From Sparassis latifolia (taxonomy: Eukaryota; Basidiomycota; Agaricomycetes; Polyporales; Sparassidaceae), in contig CM031555.1 in assembly GCA_018466975.1 (NCBI GenBank), positions 1,240,001 to 1,304,000 of the forward strand: a stretch of 64,000 bases of DNA, in the 5' to 3' direction. The notes beneath the pieces are model-generated. The model ran no database searches, was not told the origin of the DNA, and saw nothing but the letters and a program-made list of their open reading frames with translations. Every line of letters starts with the position of its first letter. Position 1 is the first letter of the stretch. This document shows positions 1 through 11,681 of this stretch, piece after piece. A program made the position numbers and the translations under genes.

Positions 1-1106
1 CGAATCAGTAGTCGACGGAGTTGGCGACGGTGGACGCGCACTGCCACCTCCGATATCCTCAGAAGGATGTTCGGTCCCAGAGGCGCAAGTAGGCGAGATC
101 AATGCAGCGAATGGAGACACCAACGTATCTGACGCAGAGGCAGGTGCCGCCGTCTTGCTGTACCCTCGGCTAGCGCCCCAAATATCCGACGCAGAAACGG
201 GTGTTGGTTCGCTGTACCCTGTGCTAGTACCCCAAGAATCTACTGCAGCAGGCTTGCTGTGCCCCTCGCCAGCGCCGCCCCAGGATTCAGCGTCGCGTGG
301 AGAGTCAGTACTGAGCGAGCCCGCACCAGATGGAACGTTATTACTCTTCCCTTTTGCAGAGGGATTGGCGTGCGCGACAGTTGACCCGTTCGTGTCAGGG
401 CCTGTGTCACCCCTGCTTCCTCCACCTTCATTCACGTTTGGATCTACCCAGCCGGTACTTTTAGCTCCCCAGTCAGCGTTGGGACTTCCCCAGCCTGCAT
501 TAGGGGCACCCCAGTCTGCATTAGAGGCACCCCAGTCTGCATTAGAGGCACCCCAGTCTGCATTAGAGGCGCCCCAGTCTGCATTGGCGTTACCCTGACC
601 AGTATTAGAGCTACCCCAATCGGGCTCAGGCTCCTTGCGGCTGCTGGAAAATGAAGAGGTGTTGTTGTTGTCCGGGGTAAGGAAGCTCTTGGGCGTGATG
701 GAGGAGCTGTTCGCGCCAGTGGTGAAGCTCGACGCGGAGCCAAAGCTCGGGCCCCATTCACTGCCCGTGTTGGCTCTGCTCAAACCGCGCCCGCGCCCGC
801 GTGCTCCGCCACGTTCACCTCTGTGCTGGTCCTGTGTCAGAGACGGGAGTAAGATAACGAGGAGAATGGCAGCAGTGAGTGATAAGATAGGTGGCTCGAG
901 TATACGGACGAAACAAACCAGTTGGTGTCGCGAAGGTGTAGCCGAGGCCCACTGGGGATCGCTAGGGTGCACAAAATTGCACCCTCGGCCCTGTCTGCGG
1001 CAACCGTCCTGATGGGGGTTCCCATTTTCGTCGTACCACTAAGTGACGGATGAGCGGATCCCAGACGTTGGAGGATGAGTGGGCTTACCATGCAACGGAT
1101 ATGCAT
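1..1106 (-). CDS. RGG- and WG-repeat protein, C-terminus cut by window edge
   Basis: I do not recognise the family. The main exon is open from 831 to the window edge. It starts with an Arg/Gly-rich stretch (HRGERGGARGRGRG), followed by a Ser/Thr-rich linker. Then come four perfect 7-residue units (NADWGAS-type) and about six looser Trp-Gly motifs, separated by Ser/Pro/Asn-rich disordered sequence. RGG boxes usually bind RNA, and WG/GW repeats are the classic Argonaute- or deadenylase-docking form, so an RNA-metabolism role is an inference. A CAG acceptor at 832-834 is clear. A possible short first exon (MHIRCM, start 1106) ends at a GTAAGC donor at 1088 in the right phase, giving a 257 bp intron, but this start is weak. 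The C-terminus lies outside the window. Confidence 0.55.
497..580 (-). repeat. Four tandem 21 bp units coding WG heptads
   Basis: The 21 bp unit (plus-strand core GCATTAGAGGCACCCCAGTC) is repeated four times head to tail with only two substitutions. Each unit encodes seven residues ending in DWGAS or DWGAP on the minus strand. The array is in frame with the surrounding exon, so it is coding microsatellite-like expansion and not a CRISPR or intergenic repeat. Confidence 0.9.
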
Positions 1107-1822
1107 GGCAGTTGAATTTGTCGCGCAAAGGGCAAGGCGAAAAAGTGGCTCGAGGAGGTTCGCGAGACTTTGTGTATGGCAGTGGAGTCGCTGAAAGTGC
1201 AGGAAGCTTCTCGCGAGTCGATCGCGGACGGAGAGATCAGTTTGTGCACCGTCAGGGTCGCCGGGGTGCCGCGGGAGTCAGAGCTGGAGAGCTGAGACAC
1301 GAGGGGATCGTCGTGGAGGATGGTGGAGTAGGCGAGGAGCAACACGTTCTGTCCAAGAGACGGTCAGGATCTGCAATTGCGTTTCTGCGCATGCAGTCGC
1401 CGATTATAGGATTTGATTTCGACTTCGGCGATCACATGCACACTACAAATTCTGAAAAGTCCGGTGTATTGCAGCACTAGATATTCTACACTACCAATCC
1501 TCGAAGTATCGTAAGCAGATCAGAGAGCGTAACCGTAAAGCCGTGCTGGGTCCTTGTCCCAGGGAGTCGTGTCGTCAGTAAGGCGGATACAAGGTGTGGG
1601 GTGTCGCGTGGGTAAGCAAGAGGGCAAGGACGAGCACCAAAGGAAACAGCGGGAGCAGTAGGCGTAGATAGATGGCCGCATGCCGAAACGAACGGAAGTT
1701 ACATAGAGCAAAATAGAATGAAGGTAATAAAAGCGAGAGGATAGCTTCCCGAAACGATCAAGGCATCATTGGCGTCGCACACTCGTCAAATCGTCGAAGA
1801 AAAACTCAACATCGGGGACGCA
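1107..1822. other. Intergenic, nothing recognised
   Basis: No open frame here has coding character or splice signals that link to a neighbour. It should hold the 5' region of the RGG/WG gene and the 3' region of the membrane protein gene, both on the minus strand. Confidence 0.5.
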
Positions 1823-3327
1823 TCACCATCCACCCCACCATGCATTTGGCTGTCGCCGTCCAGGGCGCACAACCGTCACCGTCTGGTGCTCTTCCACTTC
1901 TGGCTCAAGCTCGGGTTCCTCCTCAATGACAACCTCAACAGCGGTGGTTCGTGGACTGTGGGTAGTGGAAGACGAGGACGAGACCAGGACAGGAGTGGGT
2001 GAAGCCGCGCGGCGGGTATTCGCAGGTGGGGGAACAGTGACCGTTTCAGCAGGGGGCTGGTGTGTGTGGTGATGAGTATGTGTGATGGTCTTCGTTTCGG
2101 TTGCTATCTCGAGGGCCGTCTCGGTGAGAATCAGAGGGGGAGGAAGGGCTTGAAAGGGAAGGGGGGCCTGTCACAAAGAAATAATTCATGGTCAGCACAC
2201 GCATTGGAAACGAGGATGGGAGTGTAAACTGAAAACCGGTCTGCACGCGAGCCTATCCACGATCGGGTAGTCGTCACGCTCAGTGACTATATGCACAACG
2301 TATGTCACGTGTACGCGTTTGTTTCCGCCACGCGTCGAACGCGCCGATCGATGGTTGGAAGGCAAGACACACAGACTGGGCATCAGTGTACGACAGAGGA
2401 CAAGGGGGACAAAGATAGAAACACCGTGGTCCCCCAAGCCCAGCGACGAAGGGAGGGGAGGGGCTGACGGAGGAAACGAACTGTACATAATAACGAAGTG
2501 AGAATGAATAAACGACGGCATGGGGTCCCCCTTCGTCTCAGAGCTCGGAGCGGCGCTGGATAGGCGGGGGTGGCGGTACCTTGGATTTCCATCTCGCGCC
2601 TGCCGGTTCGTATATGACCTCTTCTTCGACAGTAGGATCCTCGTTGTTCAAGGCGCTAGAAACGCGACAGATCAGTGAACGTATTCGCGACGCAGTCCCG
2701 GTGTAACACTTACACAAGCTGCTCCATAATCCACCCTTCGCGCCGCGACGCGTCGTGCTCGCGTCGGTTGACTGCCTCTTCACGCCTGCTGATCTCGCGC
2801 TCGCGCTCGGCAATTTTGAGCTCGCGATCAAGGATATCCTCCGCACGAACGCGGGCCTGGTCCCACCACCCGGGCGGGGTAAGCGACTCCTCCTTCACGA
2901 CTTCCTTAATGACAGTCTGAGCGGGAGGAGGAGCCTCGGTGATCTTTTCAACGACGGTAGGGCAAGGCGGGCAAACCGCCTGGGACGGCAGAACACCTCC
3001 GGGAGCACCAGCGAGAAGCTCAGCTTCACGACGAGCAACCTCAGCTTCGCGCATGGCGACATTGCTTTCACGAGCAATGAGCGCTTGCGAGCGTTTTGGT
3101 GTGAGGAGACCTAGGATGCCTTGGCTCTGGGGATCACCCGGGTTGCCGGTGGGCACTGCACCCTCCCTACTGGAGGGTAATGAGAGCATGATGGCGAGTA
3201 CGGCGAGGACGAGTGAGAGGACGAGAAGGAGGGTGGTCGAAGAAATTGTACGATGGTGGTGGTGTCGAGAGGAACGCTCACTGCGCTCTCTCTCGCGCTC
3301 CCTGTGCGACGACGAGGGCTGTGCCAT
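1823..3327 (-). CDS. Single-pass membrane protein with coiled coil, unknown function
   Basis: The start chosen is MAQPSSSHRER at 3327; an upstream in-frame ATG at 3357 is possible. Residues 1-28 are Arg/Ser/His-rich, followed by one strong transmembrane segment (TTLLLVLSLVLAVLAIML). A long charged heptad-rich helix (AREAEVARREAELL, later ELKIAEREREISRREEAVN) suggests a coiled coil in a type II or tail-exposed protein. An intron follows EQLV near 2709 with acceptor near 2652. The frame then ends at RRSEL* (2538) if read through. Alternatively, a GTACCG donor at 2579 joins a CAG acceptor at 2168 in phase 0. That adds a Thr/Pro-rich tail ending WWGGW* at 1823, with a long 412 bp intron. I favour the longer form because the open tail has no other owner. 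I do not recognise the family. Confidence 0.6.
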
Positions 3328-3932
3328 CCTGACGCTAACGGAGTTCGAGGGCGACAAGGAGGAAGTAGCGGCTCTGAATGTGGACGTTATGGCGAACGAC
3401 GGAACGGCAGAACGAGGGGGTAACGCGATTTCGTGAAGGAGGAGACAAAGCGGGAGTCGTTAGATGGTACACGGGAGACAATGGGGAAGGAGGAGGGGAA
3501 AGGCGGAAGTTGATGCTGCTCGCTCAATGTTCATTTTTCAACATCTGCTTGTCCAGATTAGGCAGTCATCATGCACAAATAACCATAAATTAACCCCGAC
3601 ACGTGTCCGGATCACCCTGATAGTGTCACGTTGTCCCTGTCACCCCCGAATAAAACAATTGAGCCTCCTCATATGCAGCCTCTTCATTGGTCAGAAGCCC
3701 CACTCTTCCATGCGGTCTTTCTGTCGGACCACGACTCCAGGCAATTTTTTGCCCAGAAGAGCTCAGAGTTTGGATCTCACTCTCGGTGACCGGTGACACG
3801 TCACACACTGAAACTGTCACTCCACGTGGTCACACGTGTCACCAACGCGCTTGATACAGGTCACGTTCGCGATTGGCAGTCAAAGCCGCACGCCGCTCAG
3901 GTTTGCGCGTCGCCTCTGTCCATTTCGCCATC
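3328..3932. promoter_or_regulatory. Divergent upstream region of the membrane protein and NUR1 genes
   Basis: This 605 bp gap separates two divergently transcribed genes. Several GTGTCAC/CACGTG-like words occur at 3786-3840 (GTGACACG, CCACGTGG, CACACGTGTC), including an E-box core CACGTG. No coding sequence was seen. Confidence 0.4.
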
Positions 3933-5388
3933 ATGTCTCTCCGCCGACTCGCCCAGCATAACGTTACTGGGGTTCCAGCCACGCCGCGTACATCCAGCTC
4001 GGCCTCGTCGTCTGGTGCGGCGTCCCCGGTGCCTTCTACTCCCGTCCGCCCGCCGTCCACACCTCGCACACGCCTCGTGTACCCCATCTCTCCAGTCTCC
4101 TCCCCGTCTTTGTCTGCGTCAGTTGCCTTTGACTGGGATGCGGTACGTTTGCGTCGAACTCCGCCGTACGCTACTCCTCAGCGTGTAAAGGCGCTCCGTA
4201 AAAGCGATGTGGGCACGCCTGGGTCGACAAAAGCCACGCCGAGTAAACGAGTAGTGCGGAAAAAAGGATTTGTCGAGCGGTATGCTATTTTCATTCACCA
4301 AGTTGCGTATTGTTCCAAATTGATTCAGGTAACGTCTACTTTACAGAATCACCTCCCTTCCATCGAGGATCGCGTTTGAAATCGCCCTCTTCCCGCACAA
4401 TGTCCCACTGCCCGCTCCCAAGACCTCAGCATATCTGCTTGGTGGTTTTGCCCACTTCATGCATCTTTGCATATGCGTCTCCCAGATTCGCCGCGTCCCT
4501 GATTCGGACCTCGGCTGGGAGGATATGTACCGCGAGGGCGAGGGGGATTCATGGTTTGACTGGGTGCGCACTTCCCATTGATTCGATCCCCGAGCTTCGC
4601 TGATTTAATCCACGCTTTTACCTGTCTCTATTGCAGACCGTGCCCACAACCGCTCTTCTCTTCGCTGTCGCGATCCTCAATACAATGTACCTTTTCACAC
4701 GTACGCGGCTGTATCAGCTCAACCTCGCGACCGAGCCTGTCTCTTCCCCGCATGCTACATTCGTAGAACGGCCTCGCGTTGTGCGGGCACACGACGATGA
4801 CGACGATGACTTCGGCCCTGCGAAACCAACTTCCGCGCGCTTCATGTCTTTCTTCTCCTCGGCATTCTGGAGTCTCTGGCGTGCCTTCGTTATATCCGTC
4901 CGTTTCTTGCTAAATTTCAGTCCATCGACGGACCGCACGCCTGCTAGGAGACGAAGGGCGGAACGCCTGCAGCAGCTGGAGGTCTGGGCGCCCGGTGAGC
5001 TCGAGAACGTCCTTTTTGCGATATATTCTCCAGTGCATGCGCTACTGTGGACGGCGGTGTCCAGTGCAAATTGGATGCGAATGCTTATCGTAATGGCCGT
5101 GGTCAGCGCACAGGTACGCTGGTCTACGTTATTTCTTGAATACGGGATTGACGTGTTGTATTCAGCTGCGTGCGGTGACATATTCGTACGAAGCACTCCT
5201 CAAGGACCGCACAATTATCGCTGCGGAAGTACTCCATGAGTATGACGAAAAGGTGTGTCAAATTGTCCTATCTGGCGAACATTTTGCTGATGATGTTAAA
5301 TTGCTAGTTTGTGTTCCCTCGTGTGAACCCCGTTCGTAAAGATGCAGCGGTGATGACACACCAGGCAGAGATGGTTGATTTTGAGTAG
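3933..5388 (+). CDS. NUR1: Nur1/Mug154-like (DUF2418) inner nuclear membrane protein
   Basis: The family acts at the nuclear rim; in yeasts Nur1 partners Heh1/Lem2 to tether rDNA and silent chromatin. Five exons give a continuous protein. A Ser/Pro-rich N-terminus (MSLRRLAQHNVTG) is followed by KKGFVER, and an exon joined at the acceptor before 4345 reads ITSLPSRIAFEIALFPHNVP. A hydrophobic segment (AYLLGGFAHFMHLCI) and a region with GWEDMYREGEGDSWFDW follow. A second membrane segment (ALLFAVAILNTMYLF), an acidic loop and further hydrophobic segments (ALLWTAVSSANWMRMLIVM) come next. The C-terminus AAEVLHEYDEKFVFPRVNP ends at VDFE*. Introns fall at about 4280-4345, 4565-4636, 5116-5165 and 5253-5308, all GT-AG. 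The pattern of paired membrane segments around GDSWFDW matches the family. Start chosen at the first ATG in frame with the Pro-rich segment. Confidence 0.8.
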
Positions 5389-5831
5389 ATGGTTCGATGT
5401 GCCGTCGGTTTGGACTTTCGTTCCTGCATTTCGTTGGCTATGTCGCTATGATCAGACAATCCGTCATCTCACTGCATGCTTTGGAAGTCTCATTTGTACA
5501 ATTACCACGTGGAACTATATCATATCGTCTAACCCGGAACTTGACGAGAGTTTGTGTCGTCTGCAGGCATCTGAACTTGGGAAAGTGATAACCGGCAGAT
5601 CCTGGGACGTATGCAGAAACGCGACTCGCGTCGGGACACGTGCTGACTGACTTGGGCGCTAATCCATTAGTTCCCTCTTCTGCTGTTCACAATCCACTTC
5701 GCCCTTCTGGCGGCACCTCCTTCCCCTCACACGCCCTGCTTCCCAGTGGCGATCAGGTCACGCTGGACTCCTGTATTTTCCGAGTTCTTCCCCTGCAGCG
5801 TCAGCATAGTCCACGTTCCAACTTGCCTTGG
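5389..5831. other. Intergenic between NUR1 and the zinc-finger gene
   Basis: Both genes are on the plus strand. The frame that continues into the zinc-finger exon is open from 5640, so an earlier start is not excluded, but that stretch has no domain character and probably is 5' leader. Confidence 0.4.
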
Positions 5832-7934
5832 ATGGACCACGACGATCACGAAGCAGTACTGGACCTTTCCGATGTCGTACACGACGAACCTCTGGGTGAG
5901 GAAGACGAGACTCACCTCGCTGATACACAGCTACACCCCTTCTCCGCCCATCCCATTCTGGATCCTGGTTTCAACGTGCTGCACGGCGCCGCGTCGGACG
6001 CACCGGATTCGCACTTTTCTGTCCCCGGAATGGGCATGCCGTCGTTCTCGGTCGAACAGCTCGAGCGCGAGATCGCAACCTTGCTTCACCAAAACGCGTC
6101 CGCGGCGTCGGTGGCTCTGCTCAATGCGGCCCAGCAGAAGCAGGCGGAGGAGCACACACACGACGTGGCGGGTGATGTAGGCCTCGCAGAGGGCCTTGGT
6201 GGGGTCCTAAGCCTGAACCTGAACGGTCTCGCAGCGGTGCTGCAGGCGGCGCAAGCCCAGGCAGCGGAGAACGAGCGCGTGGCGGAAGCGCTCGCCGCGG
6301 AGCACCCCGAGCTCGCACGTCGAAGAGAGGAGGAAGAGCAGGAGAAGAAGACCACCCGCAGTGCGCCCGCGTTTCACTCGCTTACTGCTGACCACAGTAC
6401 ACCACTGCTCTCGGGGAGCGGGAACGTCAGCGGGGCCGAGGGCTCGGAGTTTCTGTATGATGACGAAGGCGAGAGTGAGGGCGATGACCTGCAGATGCAA
6501 GGCTCGTCCATGTCCCGCGTGAGGTCGCCATCCGTACCAACTGGAGAACCCTCTCCCGGCCCAGCGGACTTCTCTGATATCACGGACATACTCAATCATT
6601 TCACGCAATTTGGTGGCGAACCAGAAGACACGCAACCGTTGCCCTCGGAAACACCGCCTCCACTATTTCGCTACGATACTCTCCCATCTGAGGACAATTG
6701 TGAGCCTGACGTCCCTTACGATCAGCTAGAGCCCGACACTCCAGTAGCCTCCACATCGTCCCGACCCCGTTCGGCAAGCGAGACCAATGGGTCCCATGGG
6801 ACGAGTGTTATAAACGGGGCGAGCGAGGCGAACAGGTCTGACGGGCCCAACGCCTCGAAGGGGGAGAAGGGGAAGAAGAGCCCAGAGAAGAATGACAAGG
6901 GCGACAAATCCGCGCAGGATCACTATTGCGAGCAGTGCGACAAGACGTTCACCCGCAGAAGCGACTTGGGTCGGCACATGCGCATTCATACAGGCGAGCG
7001 CCCATTTACCTGCGAGGTTGAAGGATGCGGGAAGACCTTCATTCAGGTGAGGCTGCGCGTTTCTACGCTGTCAGTAAGTTTAAATATGCAACTGATCATT
7101 CATCCGGTTCGTGTGTGTACAGCGTTCTGCGCTACATGTTCACATGCGGGTTCATACGGGAGAGAAACCTCATACCTGCGAATACCCTGGTTGTGGGAAG
7201 ACTTTCGGCGACTCGAGTAGTCTCGCGAGACATCGCCGGACGCATACTGGGAAGCGGCCATACAAGTGCGAAGATCCAGTGTGCGATAAGACGTTTACCC
7301 GACGCACTACGTTAACCGCACACATGAGAACACACGATCCAACATGGGAGCCAGATCCAAATATGTGCGTGTGTTACCTTTTCTGTGCCGCCCAATAAAT
7401 AGACGCTGATTGGTTTACAGAAAATACAACTTCAAGGCGAAGAAGCCCAAGCTGGACAGCGGTGACGACGAGCAGGAGCTGGAAGAGTCGGTGCGGACAA
7501 TCTCTGCGTTGTTTGGCCAAAGCGATATGAACGGGATCACGCCTCATTCGCTACAGTTACGGCCAAGGGACAACGGCGTAGACCCTCAGGTGGCGGCGAG
7601 CATCAGCGCCGAGCTTGCTGCTGCATTGGCCCAGGCGCAAAGCCGAATATATATCGAGGACGAGGAAGACGACGGAGAGGAATCCGGAGAGGAGACAGCT
7701 GTCGGCCTAAATATCAGTGGGATTAGGGAGGATGATACGTCGCCTACGGAGGTCCCGATGAAGGAACTTCTGTATCCAGACGATCATGGGCAGGTAGGGG
7801 GTTCAAACGCACATTCATCGCTGGTGAATAGGTCGGGACAAGATGAATGCGCCGAGGAGTTCTCCGTTCCGCTGCGGGCGCGGAGAGGCAAGGAGCCGGT
7901 GAAAGGTGCGACTGGGCTAAAGAGGAAGCGATGA
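5832..7934 (+). CDS. C2H2 zinc-finger transcription factor, four fingers
   Basis: Exon 1 (5832-7046) starts [14 protein letters not shown] and encodes a long acidic, Ala/Glu- and Ser/Pro-rich region. A Lys-rich linker ([17 protein letters not shown]) leads into finger 1 ([20 protein letters not shown]) and the first half of finger 2 ([14 protein letters not shown]). An intron at 7047-7122 splits finger 2. Exon 2 (7123-7364) completes it ([17 protein letters not shown]) and gives finger 3 ([19 protein letters not shown]) and finger 4 ([19 protein letters not shown]). The TGEKP-type linkers (TGERPF, TGEKPH, TGKRPY) show a DNA-binding array. Exon 3 (7421-7934) adds a basic segment ([10 protein letters not shown]), an acidic tract and a C-terminal KRKR. 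The closest concept is the fungal Azf1/Zap1-like multi-finger class, but I cannot assign an orthologue. The upstream acidic region could be an activation domain (inference). Confidence 0.88.
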
Positions 7935-8337
7935 CTGATTGCGGGCTGGTACTGTATGACGCTTGTAATGTCAATGCACATCATTGTTAATTTCTTCTGG
8001 AACTAGATGGGTCTCTGTCGGATGCTTGGGTGATGCTGCTCACCAAGACGTACGTGATATTGTCTATCTCACTGGTCCTTGTTCGCGTAGTACCAGCTCA
8101 TTTTGCGCAATTAATCTCAGCTGCAGCGGAAACGGAGACGGAGGTGACACGGTCACGCATATGGTCACATGATCTTCCATCAAGATTACGAAGTCCTAGA
8201 TGGGACAAGTTCTCCTCACCATATTCCAGGCGTTCAAGTCCGAAAAGCTCCGGATACAGTCGCTCTCCCGACTTATAAGCTGGTGCAGGACTTCCCAGCC
8301 ATCTTCGTTTCCTCGTCTTCCTTTTATCTGCTCAGCA
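7935..8337. promoter_or_regulatory. Upstream region of FBP1
   Basis: This gap lies between two plus-strand genes. It carries GGTGACACGGTCACGCATATGG near 8144-8164, an imperfect GTGAC/GTCAC palindrome, and a CACATGATC word at 8165. FBP1 is usually glucose-repressed, so regulatory sites are expected here, but none is proven. Confidence 0.35.
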
Positions 8338-9716
8338 ATGTTCGGAGAAGCACCGCCAAGCGCTGATATCATCACCCTTACGCGGTATGTCCAACAGACT
8401 TTTATGTTTCAGTCAAAAAATTGACGTGCGTATTCAGCCATGTCTTGAACGACCAGTTCAGCTTGGGTGCGACAGCAACCGGTGATTTAACCCTCCTTCT
8501 CAACGCTATCCAAACCACCTCCAAATTTATCGCCACGAACGTCCGTAAAGCGCGTCTCATAAACCTGTATGTATTTCGACTCCTATGTCCTTCGCGACCG
8601 GAATATGGATGCTCACGCGCCCAGTATCGGTCTGGCTGGCGAGACGAACGTGCAGGGGGAGGAGCAGAAGAAGCTTGATGTGCTCTCAAACGACATCATG
8701 GTCAACGCTCTCCGTGCTTCTGGCAAGACGGCGGTACTCGTGTCTGAGGAGCTTGACGAGGCGGTGCTCATAGACGACAGGCACAAGGGTAAGTACTGTG
8801 TCGTCTTTGACCCGCTGGACGGTAGCAGCAACATCGATGCTGGTGTGAACATCGGTACCATCTTCGGGATATATCATATTGTGAGTCCGGTCGGTTCCCG
8901 GCTGGGCCTCAGGGGGCCCCGCATCCGCTATGTGAGGGCGTGATACTGACGATTTGTGAAGGCGCCGGGATCGACGGGAACGGTACAGGATGTACTCAGA
9001 CCTGGAAGCGACATGGTTGCGGCGGGTTACACGATGTGAGTGCGTCGCGTCTGTCTTCCGAGAGTGTTGCTGAGACCATGTGCTGTAGGTACGGATCATC
9101 GGCAAACCTGGTCCTCACTACTGGTCATGGCGTTAATGGATACACGCTCGACGCAGCCCTTGGGGAGTTCATTCTCACCCACCCCGACGTACGTTTCTTT
9201 TATCTTCTTGTTACTCCCCGTGATCCTCAATATTCTACAGATTAAGATCCCGCCGCGCGGAAAGATCTATTCCTTCAACGAAGGAAATTCGATGTACTTC
9301 CACACACCCGTTATTAACTACTTGAACAGCATCAAGTTTCCCCCTGTGGGCAAGTTACCCTACAGCGCCCGGTACATTGGGTCGATGGTCGCCGATGTGC
9401 ACCGTACGCTGCTGTACGGTGGGATCTTCGGGTACCCCGACGATAAGAAGTCGAAGAGCGGAAAGTTACGGCTCCTTTATGAGGCATTCCCCATGGCGTT
9501 CCTGATTGAGCAGGTATTTGCGATTCCCATCATCGTCGTGGTGTGTAGATTGCTAACGTCATGCAGGCTGGTGGGCTCGCGACTACCGGGAGGCAACGTA
9601 TCCTTGACATTGTGCCCAAGAGTATCCATGAACGCTGCCCGGTGTTCCTTGGAAGCAAGGATGACGTGCAGGATGTGATAAAGTTCTTCCAGGAGGACGG
9701 GAAGGCACAGGCATAA
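8338..9716 (+). CDS. FBP1: Fructose-1,6-bisphosphatase
   Basis: This cytosolic gluconeogenic enzyme hydrolyses fructose 1,6-bisphosphate to fructose 6-phosphate. Seven exons assemble cleanly. Exon 1 is [16 protein letters not shown], then [20 protein letters not shown] (from 8438), and LARLI-type NL joined to [20 protein letters not shown] (8625). The metal/substrate site [20 protein letters not shown] is intact. The [14 protein letters not shown] segment, the [13 protein letters not shown] loop and [19 protein letters not shown] are all present. The C-terminal active-site segment [17 protein letters not shown] lies in the last exon (from 9567), ending GKAQA*. Introns: 8567-8624, 8881-8961, 9036-9088, 9189-9240, 9514-9566 plus the first at about 8385-8437. 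Length and motifs are those of a complete class I FBPase. The N-terminus starts MFGE and lacks the yeast N-degron proline at position 2. Confidence 0.96.
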
Positions 9717-10037
9717 GCGACGAAATTCGTGTAGGATACCTCGGGGATCAGCCTAACATGTATTAGTATATTGTATGGTCTGCGTACATCACCTATCAGA
9801 TCGACAATGTATTCCTCTATACACCGGAGCGTCTAGTTTCGAGAGGAACCAGATAGCAGACGGATGCCGAGACGTTGGAGACGCGCTAATAAAGGACGCG
9901 TTGAGCCATGTGACTCAAAGAAATATGGGCGCTCAAGCTTCAAGTTGCGCTCAAGTTGAATAGTTCCTGCCAGTGCTGAATCCTGCACTTCAAAGCTGTG
10001 GTCGCCGACGGTGAGCGGGTGGTGGTCGACTTTGAAC
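9717..10037. other. Short intergenic gap, FBP1 to MSF1
   Basis: Both flanking genes are on the plus strand. It holds the FBP1 3' region and the leader of the next gene; nothing else recognised. An upstream in-frame ATG for the next gene lies at 10011. Confidence 0.4.
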
Positions 10038-11552
10038 ATGGTGTTCCCACTATGGCGAGTGCGCCCCTCGCATCTATACCTGCGTTGTAGCGGCATCCAC
10101 GCTCGCCGATGCCTGTCTACACCCAGATCCACGCTCAGTCCTCCGACCGTAAATCTCTTGGGCGCGGAATATCCTACAGATACCACCACTAATGTCACGT
10201 CCTCCATCTCGTCAAAACTCGGCCGTAATCTGCACCTCCAGTCTGCGCACCCGCTTGGCATCCTCCGACACCTCGTCGAGTCCCATTTCCACGACTTCAC
10301 AGCTTTCTCGCAGTTCTCTCCGCTCGTCACCCCGGCAAAGAACTTCGACGACCTCGGCTTCCCGCTCGACCACCCTGGGCGCTCTCTGACGGATAGCTAC
10401 TATGTCAACCGTGACCTGATGCTTCGCACGCACACGTCCGCGCACGAGGTGGAGGTCTTCGCGCAGGGCGTGCGCGCGTGGTTACTCTCCGCCGACGTGT
10501 ATCGCCGTGATGAGATCGACGCGTCGCACTACCCCGTTTTCCACCAGATGGAGGGCGCGCGCGTTTTCTCAGGAAACGCGAACAGCATGCGGGACCTGGA
10601 GGAGGAGAACGAGAACCTCTCCGCGCACCTCGCGCAGAAGAACATTGTCATCGAGGACGTCCCCCATGTCTCGGAGACGAACCCTCCACAAGCCGGGCAC
10701 GACCCACGACATTCGGAGCTCGTCGCGCGCAACCTGAAGCTGTCTCTGAACAGTCTTATACTCGCGCTCTTCGGCGGACGCGTCGGTGCGAGCGAGGCGA
10801 ACCCGCTGCGCGTGCGCTGGATCGAGGCTTACTTCCCGTTCACGTCTCCGAGCTTCGAGGTTGAGGTGTTCTTCCATGGCAAGTGGCTCGAGATCCTTGG
10901 TTGTGGTGTGGTCCAGCAGAGGACCCTTATCTCTGCAAGTGTGTGTGCCCGTCGTGACACTCCAAAGTCTGTTTCTGACGTACCACTCACAGGCGTGCAG
11001 GACAGCATTTCTTGGGCATTCGGGCTTGGACTCGAACGCATCGCTATGATTCTCTATTCAATACCTGATATCAGGCTATTCTGGTCGCAGGACCCGCGGT
11101 TCCTCACTCAGTTTACTCCGGGCCAAATTCATCCTTTCAAGCCTTACTCGAAGTACCCGCCATGTCACAAAGACGTTGCCTTCTGGTTGCCCGACAGCGG
11201 CTTACACGAGAACGACTTCTGTGACCTCGTCCGGGATGCTGCTGGTGATCTTGTAGAGGACGTAAAATTAGTACGGCGATTCTGCTGATATTTACAGGGA
11301 AGATCTCCCGCTGACTACGAACGCTATCTCAGATCGACAAGTTCACGCATCCCAAGACCAACCGGACAAGTCAGTGCTATCGCATCAATTATAGATCTAT
11401 GGATAGGTGCGCCGTGACATTCCACAGCTACCGAAAGAACCACTTACAATAAGGTGTCCGGAATCAGATCTTTGACAAACGAAGAAGCGAACGCGATACA
11501 CGCTAGTGTAGAATCGCGCCTGAAAAGTAATTTTGGAGTGGAGATTCGTTAA
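10038..11552 (+). CDS. MSF1: Mitochondrial phenylalanyl-tRNA synthetase
   Basis: It charges mitochondrial tRNA-Phe and is the monomeric class II enzyme. The N-terminus ([16 protein letters not shown]...) is basic and Ser-rich like a matrix-targeting signal. The catalytic core follows: [14 protein letters not shown], the class II motif-2 region with [20 protein letters not shown], then [20 protein letters not shown] and motif 3 [20 protein letters not shown]. The C-terminal anticodon-binding, ferredoxin-like domain starts near [18 protein letters not shown] and ends in exons reading [20 protein letters not shown] and, after an intron, [18 protein letters not shown]...GVEIR*. The intron at 10939-10992 is a multiple of three and leaves the frame open, so it is easily missed. 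The last intron uses the acceptor GGAATCAG just before ATCTTTGAC, which restores [10 protein letters not shown] at 10011 is an alternative start. Confidence 0.93.
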
Positions 11553-11681
11553 TTAGGTGTCGTTATAGGTGTATATTGTGCTCTACGGAAGCCCCCTTCA
11601 CCCACTCTCGCGTCCCGGGCCAGGAAGAGGCGATCTACTCAGTCCTCCATAACAGACAGCCATACAAGCCAACAAGATTCA

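Noticed and set aside
497..580. Possible CRISPR-like array
   Set aside because: Units are directly adjacent with no spacers and are in frame with a protein; the genome is eukaryotic.
155..598. Plus-strand open frame with QSALEAP repeats
   Set aside because: It is the antisense reading of the 21 bp array; the minus strand has the RGG box, the Trp-Gly motifs and a proper splice acceptor.
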